A stretch of 19,706 nucleotides of DNA. It comes from a bacterium UBP8_UBA6595 (GTDB lineage: Bacteria > Margulisbacteria > Marinamargulisbacteria > UBA6595). Below are positions 1 through 6,451 of the stretch, in pieces. Positions within the stretch are counted from its first letter, which is position 1; each line of letters begins with the position of its first letter. The translations under genes were made by a program, and so were the position numbers. The notes beneath the pieces were generated by a model. It saw only the letters and a program-made list of their open reading frames with translations. It had not been told where the DNA came from and did not search any database. Location of the stretch: positions 8,133 through 27,838 of the forward strand of contig DJIL01000033.1 in assembly GCA_002433595.1 (NCBI GenBank). Direction: 5' to 3'.

Positions 1-2933
1 TGAGCTTTACCGCCCAATGGTTGCTGAGTAACCAATGAGTATGGACCGGTTGATCGTGCGTGTATTTTATCTTCAACCAAGTGAATCAGTTTGAGCATAT
101 ACATATACCCAACCGTTACCTCGCGTTCCAATTTAATACCTGTCCGACCATCTCTTAAGGCTATTTTTCCATTTATATTAATCCAATCACAACCCGATTG
201 TTTAGCCGCTAATGTTAGTCTCTTTTCTACTTGTTGTACGGATTCATCCTTACCGGCAACCTCATCAAACTGTTGCGCTTCGTATGCCTCGCCTAGAAAA
301 TGAGCGGATAATCCGAGCATTGTTTCAAACAACTGTCCTACATTCATACGTGATGGAACGCCTAATGGGTTCAATATAATATCAACAGGCTGACCATTTG
401 GCAAAAACGGCATATCTTCTTCTGGAAGCACAATGGAAACAACCCCTTTATTCCCATGTCGCCCTGCCATTTTATCACCAATTGACACTTTTCTAGACTG
501 TGCAATGTAAATTCGAACAACGGTATTAACACTGGGTGATAAATTTGCAGAATCATCTTTAGAGAATACTTTAACACCCACAACCTTTCCGTATTCACCC
601 GATGATACTCGCAACGAACTGTCTCGAACATCTCGTGCTTTTTCCCCAAAAATAGCGCGCAACAACTTCTCTTCTGCTGGCGGCTCTGTTTCACCTTTTG
701 GCGTGATTTTACCTACTAAAATATCCCCAGATTTCACAACTGAACCCACACGAACAATCCCATCTTCGTCTAAATATCGAAGCGCTGAATCAGACACGTT
801 AGGGATATCTCGTGTGATTTCTTCTGGGCCCAACTTTGTAGCTCGAACATCTACTTCATACTTATGAATATGAACAGATGTAAACACATCTTCTTTAACC
901 AATCGCTCTGAAACAACAATCGCATCCTCGAAGTTATATCCATCCCATGTTAAAAATGCAACACACACATTACGACCCAACGATAGCTCTGCGTTGCATG
1001 ACGACGGCCCGTCTGCAATCATGTCTCCGACTTTAACTGAGTCACCCACACGAACAATTGGTTTTTGGTTTTTACAAGTATCTTGATTTGAACGCTGGTA
1101 TTTCCGCAACGCATATACTTCAGAATCCGATTTTCCTTTTACAACAATTTTATCGGCTGAGGCATATGAAACGACACCATTGGCTTTAGCAACCATACCG
1201 CTACCGGCGTCTCGGGCAACTATTTTTTCCATACCGGTACCTACATATGGCGCTTCTGTAAACATCAAGGGAACAGCTTGGCGTTGCATATTGGCCCCCA
1301 TTAATGCACGGTTTGCGTCATTGTGCTCTAAAAATGGAATTAATCCACACGAAACACTGACTAACTGTTTAGGAGAAACCCCAATGTATTCAACCGCATC
1401 GGCATTAACGTATGCAATATTTCGGTCCCTACGAACAACGCATGAGTCACTTGTCAACACGCCGTTTTCACTCGGAGTATCCCATGGTGCTACATTAAAC
1501 TTATCTTCTTGATCCGCTGATAAATACTCGACAACATCTGAAATCTTTGCGTTTTCAACTTGGTAATAAGGCGTTTCAATAAAGCCATACTTATTTAGTC
1601 GTGCATATGTCGACAATGGACCAATCAACCCTGCATTAGGCCCTTCTGGAGTTTCAATTGGGCAAATACGTCCATAATGTGATGGATGAATATCTCGAAC
1701 ATCAAAACCCGCACGATCTTTACTCAAACCGCCGGGACCCAAAGCGGATAATCGTCGGCGATGCGCAATTTCTGCTAATGGATTAATCTGATCCATAAAC
1801 TGAGACATTTGGGATGTCCCAAAAAACTCACGCATAATCGCAACCAATGGACGAACATTAATTAGCTTTTGTGGCGTTAGGCCTTCACCTTTTAACACCA
1901 TTTGCTCTCGAATCAACCGCTCTAATCGAACAAGCCCGACACGAAACTGCTTTTGCAACTGATCACCCACTGAACGAACTCGCCGGCTCCCCAAGTGATC
2001 AATATCATCAAACCCATCGCCTTTGTCCACTAGAACCAACAATTCATTAACAACATTCCAAATATCTTCATGCGTTAAAACCATTGAATCTGTTGTTGTT
2101 CCAAACCGGCTATTAATCTTATACCGGCCAACCTCCCCCAAATCATATTTAGATTCATCAAAAAATAAACCATTAATCATAACTCGAGCGCCATCCAACG
2201 TGACTGGATCGCCCGGTCGAAGCCGTCGATACACCTCAATTAGCGCCTCTTCTTCCGACAACTCTGATTCGCTGTTGGCTATGTTATACTCAACCAATTG
2301 ATGGTTCTTTGTTTTTTCTAGCACATCCTTATTTGAAAAACCCAACGCATTTAAAAACACAACCATCGGTATTCGACGCGTTTTGTTTACACACACCATA
2401 AGGTTTTTCTTGTAATCTAGTTCGAACTCTAACCAGCTACCCCGATTGGTAACAATGGTTGAAACATATGAAAAAAATTGAACCGACGTGTTGGTTACTT
2501 TCTTTCGATAATAAACGCCCGGCGATCGTACAAATTGACTAACAACAACACGTTCAGCCCCATTAATCAGAAAGGTGCCGTACTCAGTAATAATAGGAAT
2601 ATCTCCCATAAATACACGCCGCTCTTGCACCTCTCCTGTTTCATGATTAATTAGCCGCACGTCCGCACGCAATGGCGCACTGTATGTAGTTTCATGATCT
2701 TTACATTCAAAATATGTTTTTTGAGGTTCATTGAATTCATAAGTCCCCAGGAATTCAAATGTCATTTTTTTATTAGATGAAACTATTGGCGAAATTGACA
2801 AAAGCTCATTTTTAATGCCTTCTGAAGAAAAATGATTAAAAGAATTAACCTGGACTTCTACAAGTCCAGGTATTAGTTCTTTGTCGTTAGCGATTGACGA
2901 TCGTAATGGCGTCCGAGTTCTAGATTTTTGCAC
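1..2933 (-). CDS. rpoB: DNA-directed RNA polymerase subunit beta, 3' end beyond the window
   Basis: Beta subunit of RNA polymerase; with beta' it forms the catalytic centre and the rifampicin pocket. Translating the minus strand gives 977 codons in one frame from the GTG at 2933. An in-frame TAA lies two codons upstream, and GGAG sits 9 nt before the GTG. Near the start I read VVVSQFVRSPGVY. The rifampicin region is at about residues 367-400 (FFGTSQMSQFMDQINPL, then HRRRLSALGPGGL), followed by ICPIETPEGPNAGLIGPLS. The frame leaves the window at TQQPLGGKAQ, the start of the C-terminal block, so only roughly 80-110 residues should be missing. The residues equivalent to E. coli D516, H526, R529 and S531 are wild type (D381, H391, R394, S396); E. 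coli N518 is replaced by Ile383. The expected total of roughly 1060-1090 residues is short compared with E. coli (1342), suggesting few lineage-specific inserts. It is the last gene of the operon seen here, 38 nt after rplL; rpoC presumably follows. Confidence 0.98.
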   Translation of the reverse strand, partial: MQKSRTRTPLRSSIANDKELIPGLVEVQVNSFNHFSSEGIKNELLSISPIVSSNKKMTFEFLGTYEFNEPQKTYFECKDHETTYSAPLRADVRLINHETGEVQERRVFMGDIPIITEYGTFLINGAERVVVSQFVRSPGVYYRKKVTNTSVQFFSYVSTIVTNRGSWLEFELDYKKNLMVCVNKTRRIPMVVFLNALGFSNKDVLEKTKNHQLVEYNIANSESELSEEEALIEVYRRLRPGDPVTLDGARVMINGLFFDESKYDLGEVGRYKINSRFGTTTDSMVLTHEDIWNVVNELLVLVDKGDGFDDIDHLGSRRVRSVGDQLQKQFRVGLVRLERLIREQMVLKGEGLTPQKLINVRPLVAIMREFFGTSQMSQFMDQINPLAEIAHRRRLSALGPGGLSKDRAGFDVRDIHPSHYGRICPIETPEGPNAGLIGPLSTYARLNKYGFIETPYYQVENAKISDVVEYLSADQEDKFNVAPWDTPSENGVLTSDSCVVRRDRNIAYVNADAVEYIGVSPKQLVSVSCGLIPFLEHNDANRALMGANMQRQAVPLMFTEAPYVGTGMEKIVARDAGSGMVAKANGVVSYASADKIVVKGKSDSEVYALRKYQRSNQDTCKNQKPIVRVGDSVKVGDMIADGPSSCNAELSLGRNVCVAFLTWDGYNFEDAIVVSERLVKEDVFTSVHIHKYEVDVRATKLGPEEITRDIPNVSDSALRYLDEDGIVRVGSVVKSGDILVGKITPKGETEPPAEEKLLRAIFGEKARDVRDSSLRVSSGEYGKVVGVKVFSKDDSANLSPSVNTVVRIYIAQSRKVSIGDKMAGRHGNKGVVSIVLPEEDMPFLPNGQPVDIILNPLGVPSRMNVGQLFETMLGLSAHFLGEAYEAQQFDEVAGKDESVQQVEKRLTLAAKQSGCDWININGKIALRDGRTGIKLEREVTVGYMYMLKLIHLVEDKIHARSTGPYSLVTQQPLGGKA
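2848..2871 (-). promoter_or_regulatory. Intragenic hairpin near the rpoB start
   Basis: On the coding strand this is a perfect 10-bp inverted repeat, ACCTGGACTT and AAGTCCAGGT, around a GTAG loop. It covers rpoB codons 22-29. The next 25 nt are T-rich (TTAATTCTTTTAATCATTTT). It could be an attenuator, a pause site or an RNase III site between rplL and rpoB, or simply a consequence of the encoded PGLVEVQ. Function is inferred only; the repeat itself is seen directly. Confidence 0.45.
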
Positions 2934-2971
2934 TATTTAATGCTCCCACTTAATTTAAAATTAAAACAATT

Positions 2972-3391
2972 TTATTCGAAAGAAACCTCTCCACCTTCTG
3001 CTTCTAGAACAGTTTTGATCTTATCTGCATCTTCTTGACTTACGCCCTCTTTAATTGTTTTTGGAAGGTTATCAACAACATCTTTTGCTTCTTTTAACCC
3101 TAACTCAGTGACTTCACGCAGTGCTTTCAGAACCTTAATTTTCTTGTCGCCACAAGATTTCAAGACAACATTTACAGAGTCTTTCTTCTCTTCAGCTGCA
3201 CCATCCGCAGCACCTGCAGCGCCAGCCAAAGGAGCGGCTACAGCAGCCGGGGCGGCTACAACGCCAAACTTGTCTTCTAAAGCCTTGACTAGGTCCGCTA
3301 ACTCTAATACCGTCATGGCTTCAATGGACCCAATTACATTTTGTGCAGTTTCTGACAATACAACCGTATCATTTTTTACTTCTTCAGTCAT
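2972..3391 (-). CDS. rplL: 50S ribosomal protein L7/L12
   Basis: Multi-copy stalk protein that recruits translation GTPases to the ribosome. The 139-residue product has the family layout: an N-terminal dimerisation segment (about residues 13-45, VIGSIEAMTVLELADLVKAL), an Ala/Gly-rich hinge (about 46-70) and a C-terminal domain containing KIKVLKALREVTELGLKEAK and a GGEVSFE end. It is somewhat longer than the usual 120-130 residues because of a short polar N-terminal extension. The ATG is preceded by AAAGGAG at 8 nt spacing. This Shine-Dalgarno lies within the last codons of rplJ, whose stop is only 2 nt upstream, so translation of the two genes is probably coupled. Confidence 0.97.
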   Translation of the reverse strand: MTEEVKNDTVVLSETAQNVIGSIEAMTVLELADLVKALEDKFGVVAAPAAVAAPLAGAAGAADGAAEEKKDSVNVVLKSCGDKKIKVLKALREVTELGLKEAKDVVDNLPKTIKEGVSQEDADKIKTVLEAEGGEVSFE

Positions 3392-3393
3392 TT

Positions 3394-3912
3394 TTAATTC
3401 TCCTTTGTTTCTTTAATTGACTCTAAAACATACGCTAACTTTAGCAATGGGGTCTTCAACCGAAGAACCAGCCCACTGATTGGGGATGCGATTAGCTGGA
3501 CTGCTTGTGCAACCAGAACTTCTCGCGATGGTAGTTGAGCCAAAGACTCAATCACATCAACTGATACAACACGATTTTCAAAAACACCTCCTTTAACACA
3601 AATGCCGTCTTTCTCTTTCACATAATTATGGACTACTTTAGCCACTGCCGAAGGGTCTTCTTCAGATTGAATATATCCAATCTGGCCTTCTAGCAATGTC
3701 TCTAGCTCAGAATGCTCTGGAAATGCAACAGCTACTAAACGGTTTTTATACACACTAAATGTGGCACCCGATGTCTTTAAATCCCGTCGAAAACTTGTTA
3801 AGTCTGAAACCGACAATCCTTTATACTCCATAAAAACAACCAGCTGAGCGGATGCGAACGTGTCATGAATTTTAGCCAACTGGGCGTCTTTCTTTTCTTT
3901 TGTTATTGCCAT
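3394..3912 (-). CDS. rplJ: 50S ribosomal protein L10
   Basis: L10 anchors L7/L12 dimers to 23S rRNA and forms the base of the ribosomal stalk. The 172-residue length is normal. The N-terminal rRNA-binding domain is recognisable (VVFMEYKGLSVSDLTSFRRDL, then ATFSVYKNRLV) and the C-terminal helix that carries L7/L12 ends in KLAYVLESIKETKEN. The ATG start has GGAG at 7 nt. That site lies inside the last codons of rplA, which ends only 1 nt before rplJ. In many bacteria a structured L10-binding leader precedes rplJ; here there is no intergenic space for one, so autoregulation would need a site inside rplA or further upstream. Confidence 0.97.
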   Translation of the reverse strand: MAITKEKKDAQLAKIHDTFASAQLVVFMEYKGLSVSDLTSFRRDLKTSGATFSVYKNRLVAVAFPEHSELETLLEGQIGYIQSEEDPSAVAKVVHNYVKEKDGICVKGGVFENRVVSVDVIESLAQLPSREVLVAQAVQLIASPISGLVLRLKTPLLKLAYVLESIKETKEN

Positions 3913-3913
3913 A

Positions 3914-4615
3914 TTATCGCTCCTTCCACTTTGACTCTAATGTCTCAATGAATACCGATGGACCCATGGTAGAACATAGGGCTATTGATTGCATATAAGT
4001 ACCTTTAGACTTTGCGGGCTTTGCTTTACTAATTGTTTGATGAATTGTAGAGAAATTATCATACAGTTGTTCAGCACTAAATGAACACTTACCAATAATC
4101 ACATGAATTAAGCCTTGCTTATCATTCCGGTACTCAATTTTCCCAGACTTAAATTCTTTAACAACCGAACCCACATCTTTTGTAACCGTTCCGCTTTTCG
4201 GATTTGGCATTAGCCCCTTTGAGCCCAACACTTTACCCAATTTCCCTAACTTTCTCATAACATCTGGCGTTGCAATTAATAAGTCAAACCCTAACCAGCC
4301 AGACTGTATTTTTTCAATTAAGTCATCATCGCCTACATAATCAGCACCCGCTAGTTGTGCATCACTATGATACGACTCTGGCGCAAGCACCGCAATTGTC
4401 AAAGACCGACCAGAACCATGTGGCAGCACAAGTGTACCCCGAAGCTGCTGATCCGCATGTCGCGGGTCAATTCCCAATTTAAAATGAACCTCAACAGTCT
4501 CATCGAACTTAGCAAATGATGCTTCTTTTATTTTTTTCAAGGCGTCCAGTGGTGATGTAACACCGGCCTCTTTAACCGCATCGACTGATGCTTTATATGC
4601 TTTTGAGCGCTTCAC
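3914..4615 (-). CDS. rplA: 50S ribosomal protein L1
   Basis: L1 binds 23S rRNA at the mobile L1 stalk and takes part in release of E-site tRNA; in many bacteria it also represses its own operon. The 233-residue product is the usual length and shows the family pattern: a KRSKAYK start, FDETVEVHFKLGIDPRHADQ, VLPHGSGRS, and GKVLGSKGLMPNPKSGTV at about residues 128-145. The start is a GTG that overlaps the rplK stop (GTGA). A strong GGAGGTG lies 6-7 nt upstream inside rplK, which supports this start and suggests translational coupling. Confidence 0.97.
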   Translation of the reverse strand: MKRSKAYKASVDAVKEAGVTSPLDALKKIKEASFAKFDETVEVHFKLGIDPRHADQQLRGTLVLPHGSGRSLTIAVLAPESYHSDAQLAGADYVGDDDLIEKIQSGWLGFDLLIATPDVMRKLGKLGKVLGSKGLMPNPKSGTVTKDVGSVVKEFKSGKIEYRNDKQGLIHVIIGKCSFSAEQLYDNFSTIHQTISKAKPAKSKGTYMQSIALCSTMGPSVFIETLESKWKER

Positions 4616-5049
4616 TCTGCCACCTCCACGCCCATGCTTCGGGCAGTTCCTTTAATAATCTCCGCCGCCGCATCATCATCATTGGCATTCAAATCAATTC
4701 GTTTAATCTCAACAATTTTCATAATTTGCTCAGCGCTCAACTTGCCCACCTTATTTCTGTTAGGCTCAGGAGACCCTTTTCCAATACCCAATTCTTTCAA
4801 AATCAAGCCACTAACCGGCGGTGTCTTTAATTTAAATGTAAATGACTTATCTGACTTAACATAAATTTCAACGGGAATAATGTTCCCGGTATCAGCCTGA
4901 TCGGCAGTTGCCGCATTGTATGCCTTACAAAATTCCATAATATTTACACCATGCTGACCTAAAGCAGGGCCAAGCGGGGGTGCTGGGGTTGCTTTTCCAG
5001 CAACAATCTGTAATTTAATAACAACTTTAATCTGCTTTTTATCTGACAT
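4612..5049 (-). CDS. rplK: 50S ribosomal protein L11
   Basis: L11 forms the GTPase-associated centre with 23S rRNA and is needed for stringent-response sensing in many bacteria. The 145-residue protein has the conserved N-terminal domain (KLQIVAGKATPAPPLGPALGQHGVNIMEFC, here residues about 12-41, with the Pro-rich switch region) and the rRNA-binding C-terminal domain (KTPPVSGLILKELGI, EIIKGTARSMGVEV). The ATG has AAGGAAATTAAA in front and lies 11 nt after the nusG stop. The gene overlaps rplA by 4 nt. Confidence 0.98.
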   Translation of the reverse strand: MSDKKQIKVVIKLQIVAGKATPAPPLGPALGQHGVNIMEFCKAYNAATADQADTGNIIPVEIYVKSDKSFTFKLKTPPVSGLILKELGIGKGSPEPNRNKVGKLSAEQIMKIVEIKRIDLNANDDDAAAEIIKGTARSMGVEVAE

Positions 5050-5060
5050 TTTAATTTCCT

Positions 5061-5663
5061 TTATACAACACGTTCAACTTGATCAAACCCAAGCTCAACA
5101 GGTGTTTCGCGACCAAACACTGAAATCATCGCTTTAACGCGTGATTTCTCTGCATACACTTCCTTCACTACTCCAGAATATCCCCGGAATGGACCCGCTG
5201 TTACCTTAATAGTATCCAGTGCAGAAAAGTCCACTTCAATTTTCTTAGTGTTATCGCCAATCTTATATAACACTTTTAAAATATCCGATTCAATAACGGG
5301 TGATGGCCCGTTTCCTGTTCCAATAAATCGGCCAACATGTGGCACTCGCTGAAACTCATACGATACGAACTCGTCCATAACAGCTTCCACAAAAACATAA
5401 CCCGGATAAATTTTAACTGTTTTTTCAACCCGCTTACTGTCTTTAATTTCAATAAAGTCTTCTTCCGGAACTAGAATTCGAAATACACGAGTTTGAAGAC
5501 TTTTCTCTTCGACTAGTTGCTGCAAATAAACTTGAACTTTGTATTCACAACCCGATAGCACTTGTAAGATATACCAAGAAGCACCATGCTTCTCGCCATC
5601 TGTGTGATCCTCGACTGCTTCAACCTCTTCCACAATGCTGTTGTTGTTTAACTCTTCTTCCAT
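5061..5663 (-). CDS. nusG: Transcription termination/antitermination protein NusG
   Basis: NusG binds RNA polymerase and modulates pausing, Rho termination and transcription-translation coupling. The NGN domain runs from SWYILQVLSGCEYKVQVYL to about residue 120 (KIYPGYVFVEA, VPHVGRFIG). A KOW domain follows (VTAGPFRGYSGVVKEVY to FDQVERVV). An acidic N-terminal extension of about 27 residues precedes the NGN domain. I chose the ATG at 5663 (200 residues). A TTG at 5675 in the same frame would add four residues but lies only 2 nt after AAAAAGG. Neither start has an ideal Shine-Dalgarno spacing, so the exact start is uncertain. It is in the usual order secE-nusG-rplK. Confidence 0.96.
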   Translation of the reverse strand: MEEELNNNSIVEEVEAVEDHTDGEKHGASWYILQVLSGCEYKVQVYLQQLVEEKSLQTRVFRILVPEEDFIEIKDSKRVEKTVKIYPGYVFVEAVMDEFVSYEFQRVPHVGRFIGTGNGPSPVIESDILKVLYKIGDNTKKIEVDFSALDTIKVTAGPFRGYSGVVKEVYAEKSRVKAMISVFGRETPVELGFDQVERVV

Positions 5664-5727
5664 TTTGTTTTTCAAAACCTTTTTCTATTTTAAATATAAA
5701 GTCACTAAAATACCAAGAATGACTATT

Positions 5728-5949
5728 CTACAACAAAACTACGAATTTTGAAAGGGCAAAATCAAAAGCAGATATTAACGCAATACTAACAAACACACAA
5801 ACCAATACCAAAGATACCGATTTTGCGGCTACTTTTCTAGATGGCCATACGACTTTTTTAAACTCACTTTTAGCTTCAATCCAAAAAAAGGAACGCTTGG
5901 ATGAGAGTCGCTTGGATACTGCATGTGTTTTTATATTTTTTTTAGACAT
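5728..5949 (-). CDS. secE: Preprotein translocase subunit SecE
   Basis: Small subunit of the SecYEG protein-export channel in the cytoplasmic membrane. The 73-residue product has a basic N-terminus, the conserved amphipathic segment EFKKVVWPSRKVAAKS at about residues 29-44 and a single membrane helix at about 45-70 (VSLVLVCVFVSIALISAF). This is the short, one-helix form usual outside the gammaproteobacteria. The ATG at 5949 is preceded by GGAAG at about 9 nt. It follows tRNA-Trp directly; rpmG (L33), often found between these two, does not fit in the 99-nt gap. Confidence 0.95.
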   Translation of the reverse strand: MSKKNIKTHAVSKRLSSKRSFFWIEAKSEFKKVVWPSRKVAAKSVSLVLVCVFVSIALISAFDFALSKFVVLL

Positions 5950-6048
5950 TGAGGTTTTCTTCCATAATTATAAATGATTTTACTTTGATACTTTTAATAC
6001 TTTATTCTTAATAATTAACCGGTTACTCGACACGATTTCTATTAGGCT

Positions 6049-6125
6049 TGGCAGGCCTGGACGGATTCGAACCGACAACATTCGGTTTTGGAGACCGACG
6101 CTCTACCAATTGGAGCTACAGACCT
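6049..6125 (-). tRNA. trnW: tRNA-Trp (anticodon CCA)
   Basis: On the minus strand the cloverleaf is complete. The acceptor stem AGGTCTG pairs with CAGGCCT (one G-U pair); the D arm is GCTC-CAATTGGTA-GAGC; the anticodon stem TCGGT/ACCGA carries loop CTCCAAA; the T-arm region contains GTTCGAAT. G73 is followed by an encoded CCA at 6051-6049. The CCA anticodon reads UGG, tryptophan. It is the first gene of the secE-nusG operon, a position seen in many bacteria, and is probably processed from the common transcript. Confidence 0.97.
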
Positions 6126-6187
6126 ATCTGTTTACTAACTGTATGTCTTAGATTTGTATTATTTTTAACACAAAGTTAAGATAATCG

Positions 6188-6217
6188 ATAATTGCACATA
6201 AAACAGACGCATGTCAA
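6188..6217 (-). promoter_or_regulatory. Probable promoter of the tRNA-Trp-secE-nusG operon
   Basis: Minus strand: a perfect TTGACA (6217-6212), an 18-nt spacer and AATTAT (6193-6188, four of six consensus bases). Transcription would start near 6180, about 55 nt before the tRNA. The -35 is the best hexamer in the intergenic region and sits correctly for a stable-RNA/ribosomal operon. Prediction by eye only. Confidence 0.55.
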
Positions 6218-6269
6218 GCGACAAAAAACTCATTCCTATCTCATTTTTGATACGCTGTTTATTAATGTG

Positions 6270-6306
6270 AGTTAACGCGAAAAATAAATAGTGTTATTTT
6301 TTAACT
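6270..6306. repeat. AT-rich imperfect palindrome between divergent promoters
   Basis: Inner arms AAAAATAA (6280-6287) and TTATTTTT (6294-6301) flank a 6-nt loop. Outer arms AGTTA (6270-6274) and TAACT (6302-6306) extend the symmetry, with ACGCG unpaired on one side. It ends 1 nt before the plus-strand -35 candidate. It could be an operator for the helicase gene, or chance in AT-rich DNA. Confidence 0.35.
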
Positions 6307-6307
6307 A

Positions 6308-6337
6308 TTGTCAAATTATTATATTTATCGATACAAT
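6308..6337 (+). promoter_or_regulatory. Candidate promoter of the SNF2 helicase gene
   Basis: Plus strand: TTGTCA (6308-6313, five of six consensus), an 18-nt spacer, and TACAAT (6332-6337, five of six). This would leave an untranslated leader of about 105 nt before the ATG at 6452. The AT-rich surroundings make chance matches likely, so confidence is moderate. Confidence 0.4.
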
Positions 6338-6451
6338 TACAATTGAGTCGAATTAAGCTATGTGCTTAAAATTATTTATATAGTGCAGCCAAACACTATG
6401 CTTTATTCGTCGATTATATATAAAAGCAAGAGGTTTTTTGACACATAACTT

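Larger units (their letters stand above)
6126..6451. other. Divergent intergenic region of 326 bp
   Basis: AT-rich spacer between tRNA-Trp (minus) and the helicase gene (plus). It holds a promoter candidate in each direction, an imperfect palindrome at 6270-6306, and the octamer TTATCGAT near both -10 boxes (once per orientation). A run TTATATATAAAAG at about 6414-6426 could be a second -10 for the helicase gene. I see no credible coding frame, tRNA or GC-rich terminator in it. Confidence 0.6.

Noticed and set aside
2934..2971. AT-only palindrome (TTAATTT-T-AAATTAA) between rplL and rpoB as a terminator
   Set aside because: No GC pairs and no following T-run; it would not form a stable RNA hairpin.
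3108..3416. 102-codon plus-strand frame opposite rplL
   Set aside because: It is the antisense of the Ala-rich L7/L12 hinge, low-complexity, with no ribosome binding site; a shadow frame.
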